Source: Anaerolineales bacterium
Lineage (GTDB): Bacteria > Chloroflexota > Anaerolineae > Anaerolineales > Villigracilaceae
Reading direction: 5' to 3'
DNA: 64,000 nucleotides
Assembly: GCA_020060235.1 (NCBI GenBank)
Contig: JAGVAO010000061.1
Span: 1 to 64,000, forward strand
How positions within the stretch are numbered: position 1 is the stretch's first letter; every line of letters starts with the position of its first letter. Shown one piece after another: positions 17,409 through 27,857 of this stretch. Below the pieces are notes generated by a model. The model saw nothing but the letters and a program-made list of their open reading frames with translations. It was not told the DNA's origin and did not search any database. The position numbers and the translations under genes were made by a program.

Positions 17409-18401
17409 TCAATTTAGTTGCTGGCCGGGGGCTTCCATCCACAACAGGGTGCGCCGCGCGGAAAAACCGGCAGCGCGGATGGCTTCGTCGGCGGGGCCGG
17501 AGGGGTATTCAAGCCCCAGGCCGCGCTGGTGGACAAACGTGCGCCGGGCATACAAGAGCAGTTCGGTCAACGCCTGCGAGTCGGGATGGGGCGGCGCGGC
17601 CAGCCAGGCCGACGCCTTGCGGTTTTCGCGCAAACGGCAACTGACCGCCGCGCGCAATTGCCCGTCCTTCTCGACCGCCCATTGCGAAACGTCAATGTCC
17701 ATCAGCAGGCGGTAAAAACCGTCCCAAAGGCGCGGGCCGAACGAGTCCCACGAGGGCTGGCTGCCGGGATACCATTCCAGGTCGGGCGGATAGCCGCGTT
17801 CGAGCCAGTTGCGCTGGGAAGGCCAATCGCCCGCCGCGCGCGGACGGATTTTCAGCCCCGGCCCTGCGGTGTCCTGCGGGATGCCCCCGGAATGGGCAAA
17901 CCATTCGGTGCGGCGGGTGCGCTCGCGAAAGCCCAGGTCGTGGTAAATGTGAATGGCGGAGGGGTTGTCGTCTCGCACGTGCAGCCAGAGCGAATTTGCG
18001 CCTTTTTCGCGCGCCCGCTGCATCGCCATTTCGGTCAGAATCCGCCCGATACCGCGCCCGCGATAATCGGGGTGGGTGGCGACGTTGGCTATCAGGTAGA
18101 TGCGGCGTCCCCAACGGTGAAAGGGCACCAGGCTGGCGTTGCCGACCACTCGTCCCCCATCCTCCCAGACAAAGCCGGAGAGCGGCAGCGAAATCGCATC
18201 CGCCATGTGCGGGGCCCAGTTCAGGAAGTCGCGGTTGCGGGCGTGGCGGCGCATCTCTCCAACCTGGGCGCGCCCGTCTGAATCCAGGGTTTTGTCAAAG
18301 CACAATTCAATCAGGTCAGCAACCGCTGACAGGTCGCGCAGGATGTTGAGCGGGCGCGCCTGCCCGAAAGTAGTTGCTGCCAGGGGTAATGTCAGGTTCA
18401 T
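17409..18401 (-). CDS. GNAT family N-acetyltransferase
   Basis: YLIANVATHPDYRGRGIGRILTEMAMQRAREKGA...LHVRDDNPSAIHIYHDLGF. Confidence 0.85.
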   Translation of the reverse strand: MNLTLPLAATTFGQARPLNILRDLSAVADLIELCFDKTLDSDGRAQVGEMRRHARNRDFLNWAPHMADAISLPLSGFVWEDGGRVVGNASLVPFHRWGRRIYLIANVATHPDYRGRGIGRILTEMAMQRAREKGANSLWLHVRDDNPSAIHIYHDLGFRERTRRTEWFAHSGGIPQDTAGPGLKIRPRAAGDWPSQRNWLERGYPPDLEWYPGSQPSWDSFGPRLWDGFYRLLMDIDVSQWAVEKDGQLRAAVSCRLRENRKASAWLAAPPHPDSQALTELLLYARRTFVHQRGLGLEYPSGPADEAIRAAGFSARRTLLWMEAPGQQLN

Positions 18402-18575
18402 TACCTCAATTATAACTTGGGGGCAAAATCGAGTGTAGAATAGACTCATACGCATTTCTTACACCGTTCATTGAGTACGCCTATGCGCCTTTTGCTATAA
18501 TTCCTTCATTGTGAAGGCCCTGAGGCTGCCCAGAAAACCTGCAGGGTTGAATAAAAGACCAAAGGAAAACCTGCC

Positions 18576-20999
18576 ATGATGCGATTTGACCGCTTTACCG
18601 AACGCGCCCAGGAAGCCGCCCAACGCGCGGCGGAAATCATCCAGCGCTACGGGCACAACCAGATTGACACCGAGCACATCCTGCTGGCCTTAATTGAACA
18701 GCCCGGCGGGGTGATTCCCCAAATCCTTGAGAACCTAAACGTCAACGCCCAGGCCCTGGCCGACCGGCTGGATGCCACCCTGCGCGCCAGCCCAAAGGCC
18801 AACATCTTCGGCGGCGGGGCGGGGCAGATTTTCATCACCCCGCGCGTCAAACGGATTATCGACCTGGCCAACGAGGAAGCCAACCGCTTGAAGGATGAAT
18901 ACATCTCGACCGAGCACATCTTCCTGGCAATTTTGACGGAGCGCAACACCCCCGCAGCCCGAATTCTGGAAACGACCGGAATCACCCGTGAGCGGGTTCA
19001 CGAGGCTGTCATGCAGTTGCGCGGCGGACAGCGCGTGACCGACCCACAGGCCGAAACCCGCTACCGCACCCTTGAAAAATACTCGCGCGACCTGACCCAG
19101 ATGGCCCGCGAAGGCAAACTCGACCCGGTGATTGGACGCGATAAAGAGATTTTGCGCCTGATTCAAATCCTTTCGCGGCGCACCAAGAACAACCCCGTCC
19201 TGATTGGCGAAGCCGGGGTCGGCAAGACCGCCATCGTCGAGGGGCTGGCGCAGAAAATCGAGAGCAACGACGTGCCGGAGATTTTGAGCGGCAAGAAAGT
19301 CGTCGCGCTCGACCTGGGCGCCATGATTGCCGGGTCGCGCTTCCGCGGCGAGTTCGAGGAACGCCTGAAAGCCGTTATCGAGGAAGTCCAGCGCGCCGAG
19401 GGCGACATCATCATGATGATTGACGAACTGCACACCGTTGTCGGCGCGGGCGCGGCCCAGGGCGCAATGGACGCCTCGAACATGCTCAAACCGGCCCTGG
19501 CGCGCGGTGAGTTGCAGTGCATCGGCGCAACCACGCTGGACGAGTTCCACAAGCACATCGAGAAAGACCCGGCCCTCGAACGCCGCTTCGCCCCGATTTA
19601 TGTGGACGAGCCTTCGGTCGACGACACCATCAAAATGCTGATGGGCCTGCGCGACCGCTATGAAGCCCATCACAAAGTTCGCTTTTCAGATGACGCCCTG
19701 AAAGCCGCCGCCCAACTGGCTGACCGTTACGTAACCGACCGCCACCTGCCCGACAAGGCCATCGACCTGATGGACGAGGCCGCTGCCAAACTGCGCGTGG
19801 CGCTCTACTCGATGCCGCCCGAACTCAAGAGCATGAAAAACGACATCGAAAAACTGGCCGCCGAGGAAGAGCAGGCCGGCCTGGCGCGCGAATATGAACG
19901 CGCCGCCCAGAAAAAGGTCGACCGCCTGCGCCTGGAGGACGAGTACAAATCCCTGCGCGACCAGTGGGAACGCGAACACCACATCGACGAGGTCGTGGAC
20001 GTGCAGGACATCGCCGAGGTCGTCCACCAGTGGACGGGCATCCCGGTCACGCAAATGATGGAAACCGAATCGCAGAAACTTCTGCAGATGGAAGAACGCC
20101 TGCACGAGCGCATTATCGGCCAGGAAGAGGCCATTCACGCCATCAGTGATGCCATCCGCCGCGCGCGCTCCGGGCTGAAAGACCCGAGCCGCCCGATTGG
20201 CTCATTTATCTTCATTGGCCCAAGCGGCGTCGGCAAGACCGAACTGGCCAAGGCCCTGGCCTGGTTCATGTTCGACGACGAAGACGCGATGGTGCGCATC
20301 GACATGAGCGAATACCGCGAACAGCACACCGTCAGCCGCCTGTTCGGCGCGCCTCCCGGCTATGTCGGCTACGAGGAAGGCGGACAACTGACAGAGGCCG
20401 TGCGCCGCCGCCCCTACCGGGTGGTGCTGTTTGACGAGGTCGAGAAGGCCCACCCCGAGGTCTGGAACTCGCTGCTGCAAATCCTCGACGATGGCCGCCT
20501 GACCGACGGACAGGGCAACGTGGTCGATTTCCGCAACACGGTCATTATCATGACCTCCAACCTGGGCACTGAGTTCGTCCGCAAGAGCGGCGCGCTGGGC
20601 TTCGTGCAGCGCAATGTCAGTGAAGACGAGCGCGAGTCTCATGAGAAAATCGAGCGGGCGCTGAAAGGCACCTTCCGCCCCGAATTCCTGAACCGCATCG
20701 ACGAAATTATCATGTTCTCAGCCCTGACAGTCGAACAGATGGAACAGATTGTCGATTTGCAGATGAACGAAGTTCAAAGCCGACTGGATGAATACAAAAT
20801 AAAGGTCACGCTCAGTCCCGAAGCGCGCACCTGGCTGGCCAAGGAAGGGTACGACCCGGCCTTTGGCGCCCGCCCGCTGCGGCGGGCCATCCAGAAATTT
20901 GTAGAAAGTCCGCTTTCGATGGAACTGCTGGGGGGTAAATTCGCCGAAGGCGGCGCGGTTAAAGTAGCCGTAAAAGACGACAAAATCGTGTTTGAATAG
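18576..20999 (+). CDS. clpC: ATP-dependent Clp protease ATP-binding subunit ClpC
   Basis: Clp N-domain, [37 protein letters not shown], UvrB/C-like middle segment. Confidence 0.95.
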   Translation: MMRFDRFTERAQEAAQRAAEIIQRYGHNQIDTEHILLALIEQPGGVIPQILENLNVNAQALADRLDATLRASPKANIFGGGAGQIFITPRVKRIIDLANEEANRLKDEYISTEHIFLAILTERNTPAARILETTGITRERVHEAVMQLRGGQRVTDPQAETRYRTLEKYSRDLTQMAREGKLDPVIGRDKEILRLIQILSRRTKNNPVLIGEAGVGKTAIVEGLAQKIESNDVPEILSGKKVVALDLGAMIAGSRFRGEFEERLKAVIEEVQRAEGDIIMMIDELHTVVGAGAAQGAMDASNMLKPALARGELQCIGATTLDEFHKHIEKDPALERRFAPIYVDEPSVDDTIKMLMGLRDRYEAHHKVRFSDDALKAAAQLADRYVTDRHLPDKAIDLMDEAAAKLRVALYSMPPELKSMKNDIEKLAAEEEQAGLAREYERAAQKKVDRLRLEDEYKSLRDQWEREHHIDEVVDVQDIAEVVHQWTGIPVTQMMETESQKLLQMEERLHERIIGQEEAIHAISDAIRRARSGLKDPSRPIGSFIFIGPSGVGKTELAKALAWFMFDDEDAMVRIDMSEYREQHTVSRLFGAPPGYVGYEEGGQLTEAVRRRPYRVVLFDEVEKAHPEVWNSLLQILDDGRLTDGQGNVVDFRNTVIIMTSNLGTEFVRKSGALGFVQRNVSEDERESHEKIERALKGTFRPEFLNRIDEIIMFSALTVEQMEQIVDLQMNEVQSRLDEYKIKVTLSPEARTWLAKEGYDPAFGARPLRRAIQKFVESPLSMELLGGKFAEGGAVKVAVKDDKIVFE

Positions 21000-21010
21000 C
21001 ATCCCGCAGA

Positions 21011-21047
21011 ATCAAAAAGTGCAGGCAAAAAGCCTGCACTTTTTGAT
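21011..21047 (+). terminator. Rho-independent terminator after clpC
   Basis: atcaaaaagtgcaggc aaaaa gcctgcactttttgat. Confidence 0.85.
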
Positions 21048-21062
21048 TTATCCAGCAACGTA

Positions 21063-21971
21063 TCAGGCGAGCGGCTCCCTGAAATCGTAGATGCCGTCGC
21101 GGAAGGCCCATTTGCGTCCGCAGCCGGGGCAGTCGAGGTGGTCAGCCCGGTTGATGAGCGGGTGGGTCGTGCATTCGGGACATTGGAAGCAGTCAATGAT
21201 ATTGTGGCTGGCCGAGGCCGCCGGGATAGCATCCCGACCCACGATGGCTTTCACAAACACGCTGGGGGTCAGTTGCCAGAGTGCGCCGGTCGGTTGGACC
21301 AGGCCATCCATAGCGGCGAGCAGGCTGGCGGGTAGGAGGCGCTTGAGTATCCCCAACCGGAAGTGGGAAACGGTCAGCGTTTTCTCCAGCCGAAAGCCAA
21401 GTTCGGTCATCCACTGACGAATGGCTTTGGGATGAAAGTCGAAATTCAATGCGACGAATTCGACCGGTTCGAGGCTGAAGGGGTTCCAGTCCTGCTTGCC
21501 AAGCCAGTAGCGCAGGATGGCTTTCAGGTTGAGTTTGTTGGCAAATTCGAGGATGAAGGCCGCGCCGGGGACGAGTACGCGCCGCACCTGGGCCAGGGCT
21601 TTTGGGGCGTCGGCCATGTGGTGCAGGGTGCGAATCATGGTCGCGCCGTCGAACAGGCCGTCGACGAAGGGTATTTTGTAGACATCGGCGGCGACGTAGG
21701 TGTAGCGCGGCGAATCGCCAAGGCGCTCGCGGGCCTGGGCCAGTTGGGTGCGCGAGTAGTCGAGCAGGACGATGCGCTCGTAGCCGGTGTAGCGCGGGGT
21801 GTTGCGCCCGGCCCCGGCGCCGAGTTCAAGCAAGAGGCTGCCCTGCGCGGGCAGCATACGGCGCAGGGCAATCTCTTCGACTTTGTCTTCGTAGGCCCGG
21901 CCGCCTTTGTCCCAGAAGGAGGTTTGGTAGTCGGAGCCTTCGTAATCGCAAACGGGAGGGGAGTCAGTCAT
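21063..21971 (-). CDS. Class I SAM-dependent methyltransferase with C-terminal zinc-ribbon-like segment
   Basis: LLLELGAGAGRNTPRY motif I, MIRTLHHMADAPKALAQVRRVLVPGA. C-terminal CPECTTHPL...CPGCGRKW. Confidence 0.85.
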   Translation of the reverse strand: MTDSPPVCDYEGSDYQTSFWDKGGRAYEDKVEEIALRRMLPAQGSLLLELGAGAGRNTPRYTGYERIVLLDYSRTQLAQARERLGDSPRYTYVAADVYKIPFVDGLFDGATMIRTLHHMADAPKALAQVRRVLVPGAAFILEFANKLNLKAILRYWLGKQDWNPFSLEPVEFVALNFDFHPKAIRQWMTELGFRLEKTLTVSHFRLGILKRLLPASLLAAMDGLVQPTGALWQLTPSVFVKAIVGRDAIPAASASHNIIDCFQCPECTTHPLINRADHLDCPGCGRKWAFRDGIYDFREPLA

Positions 21972-22087
21972 CAGTATCCAGTATCCAGTGTTCAGTGTCC
22001 AGTGTCCAGTAATCAGTATCCAGTCGTCAGCCTTTAATCTGGTTACTGGTCACTGACTACTGGTTACTGGCTTCTGACCACTGGTCA
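21965..22087. repeat. Convergent heptad array: (CAGTNNN)9 then (CTGRNNN)7
   Basis: Direct reading: cagtcat cagtatc cagtatc cagtgtt cagtgtc cagtgtc cagtaat cagtatc cagtcgt cag | cctttaat | ctggtta ctggtca ctgacta ctggtta ctggctt ctgacca ctggtca. Confidence 0.95.
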
Positions 22088-22508
22088 AGTAAACGGCTTG
22101 TTCTTCCTGAATGGAAATAGCCTTGGGGTTACAGAATAAGTCGGCTTTGTTCATCATGCCACCGAGCATACGGCCTATTTCTTCGCATTTTTCGACCAGG
22201 TCTTTGGTCTGTTCAAGCGAGATGTAGCCGCAATCCAACGCAATGCCTATCCAGTGTTGGGTTTCGTGCTGCTCGCCATCAGCATCGGTCAGTTTGCTGA
22301 TGAAATGCTTTTCGTAACGTCTTTTTGCCCACGCTTCGGCAATCTGTGCGCCTACAGAACGAGATGAGCGGCGAATCTGGTCAAACAGGGAATAGGCTTC
22401 TTCTTTGGGAAACTCTTTTGTTAGCCCAAAAATCTCCCTTGAGAGCATCCGGGATTTCTTGTACACCAGCAAATCACGAAAACTGTTGACGTGTTCGAGG
22501 TCGCTCAT
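22050..22508 (-). CDS. Four-helix-bundle protein (S23 / 23S rRNA intervening-sequence, Avd-like family)
   Basis: FRDLLVYKKSRMLSREIFGLTKEFPKEEAYSLFDQIRRSSRSVGAQIAEAWAKRRYEKHFISKLTDADGEQHETQHWIGIALDCGYI. Confidence 0.88.
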   Translation of the reverse strand: MSDLEHVNSFRDLLVYKKSRMLSREIFGLTKEFPKEEAYSLFDQIRRSSRSVGAQIAEAWAKRRYEKHFISKLTDADGEQHETQHWIGIALDCGYISLEQTKDLVEKCEEIGRMLGGMMNKADLFCNPKAISIQEEQAVYLTSGQKPVTSSQ

Positions 22509-22518
22509 AGTCGGATTC

Positions 22519-22597
22519 CAGTGGTCAGTAATCAATATTCAGCGTTCAGTATCCGTTGCTCACTGGCTTCTGGTCACTGATTACTGGTAACTGACTA
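22519..22597. repeat. Second convergent CAGTNNN / CTGRNNN heptad array
   Basis: cagtggt cagtaat caatatt cagcgtt cagtatc cgttgct | ctggctt ctggtca ctgatta ctggtaa ctgacta. Confidence 0.9.
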
Positions 22598-23890
22598 TCT
22601 TCCTATCGCCCGATACTTGAAGCCCATTTCGCGCATGCGGGTTGGGTCGTAGATGTTGCGGCCGTCCATGACGATGGGGCTTTTGAGCAGGGTTTTGATT
22701 TTTTCCAAGTCGAGTTGTTTGAACTCGTTCCACTCGGTGACAACGACGAGGGCGTCGCAGCCTTTCGCCATTTCGTAGGGGTCTTTGAACATCTGGACGT
22801 CGGGCAACATGGGCGCGGCCACGTCCATGGCGACCGGGTCGTAAGCGCGGACGGTTGCGCCGGAGGCGGCCAGGGCCTGGGCAATATCAATCGAGGGGGC
22901 GTCGCGCATATCGTCGGTGTTGGGCTTGAAGGCCAGGCCAAGCAGGCCGACGGTCTTACCATTGGCCGAACCGCCGAGCAGTTCCTCCGTCCAACGCGCG
23001 ACGGCCTTGCGGCGGTCGTAGTTGACATCGGTGACAACGTTCAGGATGCGCGGGTCGAGGCCTTTTTCCTCGGCCATGTAGGCCAGGGCCAGCACGTCTT
23101 TGGGGAAGCATGAACCGCCCCAGCCAAGACCGGCATCCAAAAAGTGGCGTCCGATGCGGGCGTCATAGCCCATGCCGGCGGCGACTTCCTTGACATCCGC
23201 GCCGTAGGCTTCGCAGATTTCAGCAATTTCGTTGATGAAGGAAATCTTGGTCGCCAGGAAGGCGTTCGAGGCGTACTTAATCATCTCGGCAGTGCGCAGG
23301 TCGGTGATGACAATCGGCGCGCGCAGGGGCAGGTGCAGTTGGGCCACTTTGTTGGCAGCCTCGCGGTCGAAGGAACCAATCACGGTGCGGTGCGGCTGTG
23401 TAAAGTCGCCGATGGCCGAGCCTTCGCGCAGGAATTCGGGGCAGGAAACCACCGCAAAATCCATCGGCTGGGGCTGTTCGCGCTTGACGATATCTGCCAC
23501 CCAATCGCCGGTGCCAATCGGGACAGTCGATTTGTTGATGATAACCAGCGGGGCTTTCATGTTTTTGGCAATCGATGTGGCCGCCGAAGCAACATACTGC
23601 AAATCGGCCTCGCCGTTCACGCCGGAGGGCGTGCCGACCGCAATGAAAGCGAATTCGCAATCTTTGAGGGCCTCGGCATAATCGGTGGTAAACGACAACC
23701 GCCCGGCTGTGACGTTACGCCGCACCAGTTCTTCGAGTCCCGGCTCGTAAATGGGCATGATACCTTTTTTCAGGTTTTCGATACGCTCCTGGTTGACATC
23801 CAGCGCAATCACCCGGTTTCCCAGGTCTGAAAAGCAAGCGCCCGTCACCAGGCCAACATAGCCAACACCAACAACGCAGATTTGTTTCAT
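22595..23890 (-). CDS. UDP-glucose/GDP-mannose dehydrogenase family (UDP-glucose 6-dehydrogenase)
   Basis: [58 protein letters not shown]. Confidence 0.93.
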   Translation of the reverse strand: MKQICVVGVGYVGLVTGACFSDLGNRVIALDVNQERIENLKKGIMPIYEPGLEELVRRNVTAGRLSFTTDYAEALKDCEFAFIAVGTPSGVNGEADLQYVASAATSIAKNMKAPLVIINKSTVPIGTGDWVADIVKREQPQPMDFAVVSCPEFLREGSAIGDFTQPHRTVIGSFDREAANKVAQLHLPLRAPIVITDLRTAEMIKYASNAFLATKISFINEIAEICEAYGADVKEVAAGMGYDARIGRHFLDAGLGWGGSCFPKDVLALAYMAEEKGLDPRILNVVTDVNYDRRKAVARWTEELLGGSANGKTVGLLGLAFKPNTDDMRDAPSIDIAQALAASGATVRAYDPVAMDVAAPMLPDVQMFKDPYEMAKGCDALVVVTEWNEFKQLDLEKIKTLLKSPIVMDGRNIYDPTRMREMGFKYRAIGR

Positions 23891-23930
23891 AGGTTCCTCT
23901 TTATGCAACTACATTTGGATTTTATGATTT

Positions 23931-24692
23931 TTAGAAAAAGCCATAGCCCCGAATGCCCAAAAAGGCCAGCACCCCAAAAATAAACAGGACTATCAATGCG
24001 GCGGTCGCCGCCTGTATGTTGCCATGCTCATCGGTCAACTGGAAATAAGGGTACACGCCCTCGACAATCAATTTCGGGCCCCCGAACCAGGTAAACATCA
24101 GCCCGCCCAACAGGCCGCCCAGGTGTCCCCAGTTGTCGATGCCCGGCTGCAGGCCAATCACAAAGTTGACCCCTGCAATAAACAAAACGCTTTGCAGGGC
24201 CGAGCGCGCCTGCCCACCGAACAACTCACGATGACGATACAGGAAAAGCCCCTGGGCGCCGAGCAGGCCGAAGACAGCCGTCGAAGCCCCCAGCGAGGGA
24301 TTCGGCGTCAGCAGGAAGGAGAACACATTTCCGGCAAACGCCCCGGCCAGGTAAAGCCCCAGGTAACGACCATGCCCGAAGAATCGCTCGAGGCCGCTGC
24401 CAATCACCACCAGGGCATACATATTGAATCCAATGTGCAGGATGGACCCGTGCAAAAGGGCCGGGGTGAAAAGCCGCCACAGCTCCCCATTGACAATAAA
24501 CTGGTTGATTTTCATCCCAAAATAGGCCGGGACGTCGGTGCCAAACACAACTTCGCTTAACATCTGGGCCAGGTAAACCAGCACGGTCAAGCCCAGGATG
24601 ACATAGGTCACATACGGCACAGACTGGGGCAACGCCACCCGCGCCGGCTGCGGCGGGGGATACTCACTTTGCGGATATTGCTCTTCGTACAT
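23931..24692 (-). CDS. Rhomboid family intramembrane serine protease
   Basis: HGSILHIGFNMYALVVIG, NPSLGASTAVFGLLGAQ (GxS), DNWGHLGGLLGG. Confidence 0.92.
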   Translation of the reverse strand: MYEEQYPQSEYPPPQPARVALPQSVPYVTYVILGLTVLVYLAQMLSEVVFGTDVPAYFGMKINQFIVNGELWRLFTPALLHGSILHIGFNMYALVVIGSGLERFFGHGRYLGLYLAGAFAGNVFSFLLTPNPSLGASTAVFGLLGAQGLFLYRHRELFGGQARSALQSVLFIAGVNFVIGLQPGIDNWGHLGGLLGGLMFTWFGGPKLIVEGVYPYFQLTDEHGNIQAATAALIVLFIFGVLAFLGIRGYGFF

Positions 24693-25309
24693 TAAAGACT
24701 CACATTCCTTTGCTTTACACGGTGATGCTCGGCAGAAATAATCGCCCGGATGGTATCCACCGTCTCGTCGAGAAAAAATTCACGGTTAATGACCACATAA
24801 TCAAACTCGTCCACCCGCTTCAATTCCTGGCGGGCAGTGGCAATGCGCAGGCTCAAACTTTCCGCCGTTTCGCTCTTGCGGGTTTCAAGGCGGTGCACCA
24901 AATCGTCGGCGTTTTCGGTGGTCAGGAAGATGAGAATCGCATCCGGCGCGAGTTTGCGCAGGGTGGCCGCGCCCTGCACGTCGATACGCATAATAACATC
25001 CTTGCCGCTGGCCAGGGCTTCGCGCACCTGCTGCTTGGGGATGCCCTTGTAATCGTTGTAAACGATGGCATATTCCAGCAATTCGTCCTCATCTATCATG
25101 TGGGCAAACTCTTCCTTGGACAGGAAAAAGTAATCGACCCCATGCACTTCGTTGGCGCGGCGCGGGCGGGTGGTGGCCGTGACCACAAAGTGAAACGGCA
25201 ACTCACGCTCCTTCATGCGCTGAAGGACAGTATCCTTGCCAACGCCCGAAGGGCCGGAAACAACAATCAATAAGGGTTGGGGATGGAGGACATCGAATTC
25301 GTCAGTCAT
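24692..25309 (-). CDS. gmk: Guanylate kinase
   Basis: LLIVVSGPSGVGKDTVLQRM, TTRPRRANEVHGVDYFFLSKEEF. Confidence 0.95.
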   Translation of the reverse strand: MTDEFDVLHPQPLLIVVSGPSGVGKDTVLQRMKERELPFHFVVTATTRPRRANEVHGVDYFFLSKEEFAHMIDEDELLEYAIVYNDYKGIPKQQVREALASGKDVIMRIDVQGAATLRKLAPDAILIFLTTENADDLVHRLETRKSETAESLSLRIATARQELKRVDEFDYVVINREFFLDETVDTIRAIISAEHHRVKQRNVSL

Positions 25310-25387
25310 CCTGCTATTTTACCGCCAAACTGGCCTTCCTTTTGGTGAGATTGGACGCGGACTCCCCCGCGCCTGCCCCGGCGATTC

Positions 25388-25993
25388 TCAAGCAGATTCC
25401 ACGCCCAGGCGTTGGTTCCTGCGCCAGAGAAAGATGGCAGCCGCCAGCAGGGCAATCCCCAGGGCCAGGCCGCCAAAGTTGGAAAGGAACTCGCTGACCA
25501 GTTCCCACTGGCTGCCGAAGGCGTAGCCCAGGCCGCCGTACAGGAAAACCCAGGTAGACTCGCCCAGGAACATGAACAGGAAAAACTTTCCAAACGGGTA
25601 GCGGCTGCCCCCCGCCAGCAGGTTGACCGGCACAGCCAGCGCCGTAAACAGGAAACGCGAGAAATAAATCGAGGCCCCGCCCTGGCTGTTGAAAGTTTCG
25701 CGGGCCGTCTCCCAGTGTGGTGACTGCTCGAGGAAATCGCGAACCCGGCCACGGGTGAGGAAGCGTCCTATCCCAAAGCCCAGGCTGTCGCCCAGCGCCA
25801 CGCCAGTCAATCCCCAGAGAGCAGCCAGCCGCCAGTCCATAAATTCCTGGCGGGCAAACGCGCCTGCGGCAACCAGAATCAGCGACGCGGGCACAGGCAG
25901 GCCCGCCGCGCCAACCAGGAGGAAAAACGCCAGCGCCGGGGCGCCGTACGTCAGCAACAGGGACAGCCCCAGTTCGCCCAGCGATTCGGTCAT
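25388..25993 (-). CDS. DedA/SNARE-associated family membrane protein
   Basis: DedA-like topology; GDSLGFGIGRFLTRGR...FFSRFLFTALAVPVNLLAGGSRYPFGKFFLF (start taken as ATG at 25993). Confidence 0.75.
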   Translation of the reverse strand: MTESLGELGLSLLLTYGAPALAFFLLVGAAGLPVPASLILVAAGAFARQEFMDWRLAALWGLTGVALGDSLGFGIGRFLTRGRVRDFLEQSPHWETARETFNSQGGASIYFSRFLFTALAVPVNLLAGGSRYPFGKFFLFMFLGESTWVFLYGGLGYAFGSQWELVSEFLSNFGGLALGIALLAAAIFLWRRNQRLGVESA

Positions 25994-26388
25994 GGCGGCG
26001 ACGGGGCCTCCGGCGGATTGGGCGGACGCGGAGGCCGTTCCTGCTGGTACTCGATGATAACCTCGCGGGTGCGGGTCAGGACGTAGCCCGGCTGGTCGGG
26101 GTAATAGGTGCGGTTAATCTCTTGCAGGCTGCGTTTTTCGTTCCCGGCGGCGGGGATTCCCAATTTTTCGTACAGGTAATCGGGCGGCAGGCGAAACGCC
26201 TTCGAAAGGTAAGCCGGGGTCATCCAGCCGCGAATATCCTGCGGGTTGGGCTTTTCGGGGTGGAAATCGCCGCCGCGCAGGTGAAAAAATGCCCGGCCAG
26301 CGCGCAGGCCAAAAAACACGACCAGCGCAAGGCCAAGCAGGAGCAGCAAAACCTGTACCCAATTTTTAGGCAAGGATAACTTCCTCAT
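25990..26388 (-). CDS. Hypothetical protein with N-terminal TM
   Basis: MRKLSLPKNWVQVLLLLLGLALVVFFGLRAGRAFF; 4-nt overlap with the DedA gene. Confidence 0.6.
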   Translation of the reverse strand: MRKLSLPKNWVQVLLLLLGLALVVFFGLRAGRAFFHLRGGDFHPEKPNPQDIRGWMTPAYLSKAFRLPPDYLYEKLGIPAAGNEKRSLQEINRTYYPDQPGYVLTRTREVIIEYQQERPPRPPNPPEAPSPP

Positions 26389-26402
26389 GCCGCGAGTATA
26401 CC

Positions 26403-27083
26403 CTAGGCCTTGCGCCCCTCGGCCTCAAAGCCGGGAATTTTGACTCGCGCCTCGGCCCATTTCAGGAAGGCATCGAGCAGGTAGACGACCGCCAGGTAAA
26501 CCAGCGCGACAGTCACATAAGCCCCAATCGGGTTGTAGGTGCGGGCGGCGATGGTCTTGCCGACCGCCATCAACTCAGGCACGGCAATCAGGAAGACAAT
26601 GGCGGTGGATTTGAGCAAAGAAACCGGCTCGTTGGCCCAGGCCGGGATGGCCAGCCGCAAAGCCTGCGGCAGGACAATTTCCCAAATCGCGCGCCACTTC
26701 GACATGCCAATGGCGCGCCCGGCCATCATCTGGCCTTCGCCGATTGCCAGAATGGAGCCGCGCAGATATTCAGCCTGGTACGCGCCCGAATTGAGCCCCA
26801 GCGCCAGGAAGGCCGACCACTCGCGCGAGAGGGTAATCCCAAGCCCTGGCAGGCCGTAATAGATGAGGAACAACTGAACCAGCAGCGGCGTTCCGCGAAA
26901 GAGTTCGACATACCCGACCGCCAGCCCGCGCCAGAATTTGTTGCCATACACCCGCGCCAGCGCGCTCAACAATCCCAGCACCAGCCCGGCGGCCAATCCC
27001 TGGACGGTTAACAGCAGGGTAATACCCGCTCCTTGCAGCAGTTGCGGCCAAAAGCGGAGGAAAAACTCAGGCACATCACTCAT
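26403..27083 (-). CDS. Polar amino acid ABC transporter permease
   Basis: MSDVPEFFLRFWPQLLQGAGITLLLTVQGL, YVELFRGTPLLVQLFLIYYGLP. Confidence 0.9.
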   Translation of the reverse strand: MSDVPEFFLRFWPQLLQGAGITLLLTVQGLAAGLVLGLLSALARVYGNKFWRGLAVGYVELFRGTPLLVQLFLIYYGLPGLGITLSREWSAFLALGLNSGAYQAEYLRGSILAIGEGQMMAGRAIGMSKWRAIWEIVLPQALRLAIPAWANEPVSLLKSTAIVFLIAVPELMAVGKTIAARTYNPIGAYVTVALVYLAVVYLLDAFLKWAEARVKIPGFEAEGRKA

Positions 27084-27843
27084 GCTTTTCTTCCTTATTG
27101 CCGTACAACTCGGTGATTTTCCACAGGAATTCGCGGGTGCGCTCGTGTTGCGGACGGTAGAACAGGTCGTCGGGTTTGCCCTGCTCGACGATGCTGCCTT
27201 TTTCCATGAAGACAATCCGGTTGGCGACCTCGCGGGCAAAGCCCATCTCGTGGGTGACGACCAACATGGTCATATGTTCGCGCGCCAGGGTTTCCATCAC
27301 GCCCAGCACCTCGCCAATCAGCTCGGGGTCGAGGGCCGAGGTTGGCTCGTCGAAGAGCATCACGCTGGGGTCCATCGCCAGGGCGCGGGCAATGCCGACG
27401 CGCTGCTGTTGCCCGCCCGACAACTGGCCGGGATAGTGGTCGGCGCGGTCGCTTAGCCCGACCCGGTTCAACTCATAGAGAGCCTTTTCACGCGCCCGGG
27501 CTTTGGGCATCTTTTTTACTTTTGTCAGCCCGACCATCACATTGTCCAGGGCGGTCAGGTGATTGAACAGCAGGAAGTTCTGGAAAACCATGCCAATCTG
27601 CTGGCGAACCCTGTCCTCGTTGGCCTCCGGCGTGGTAATTTCCTGGCCGTTCAGGAAGATTTGCCCGCTATTGGCAGGGGTCAGCAGGTTGATGCAGCGC
27701 AAGAGGGTACTCTTGCCCGTGCCAGACGGGCCGATAATGACAATGGTTTCGCCGCGATTGACGTCCAGCGAAATGTCTTGAAAAATGACATTCTGGCCGT
27801 AAATTTTGGTCAGGTTCTTGACTTGTAAAATAGGAGAATCCAT
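27076..27843 (-). CDS. Polar amino acid ABC transporter ATP-binding protein (GlnQ-like)
   Basis: IIGPSGTGKSTLLRCINLL, LSGGQQQRVGIARALAMDPSVMLFDEPTSALDPE. Alternative ATG at 27855. Confidence 0.93.
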   Translation of the reverse strand: MDSPILQVKNLTKIYGQNVIFQDISLDVNRGETIVIIGPSGTGKSTLLRCINLLTPANSGQIFLNGQEITTPEANEDRVRQQIGMVFQNFLLFNHLTALDNVMVGLTKVKKMPKARAREKALYELNRVGLSDRADHYPGQLSGGQQQRVGIARALAMDPSVMLFDEPTSALDPELIGEVLGVMETLAREHMTMLVVTHEMGFAREVANRIVFMEKGSIVEQGKPDDLFYRPQHERTREFLWKITELYGNKEEKHE

Positions 27844-27857
27844 GGTTTGCTCCAATT

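Noticed and set aside
22405-22590. 61-aa ORF ending SVAHWLLVTDYW
   Set aside because: Translation of the heptad repeats and antisense of the helix-bundle gene, not a protein.
21965-22597. Possible CRISPR array
   Set aside because: Unit length is 7 nt with convergent orientation; there are no 25-40 nt repeats with unique spacers and no cas genes.
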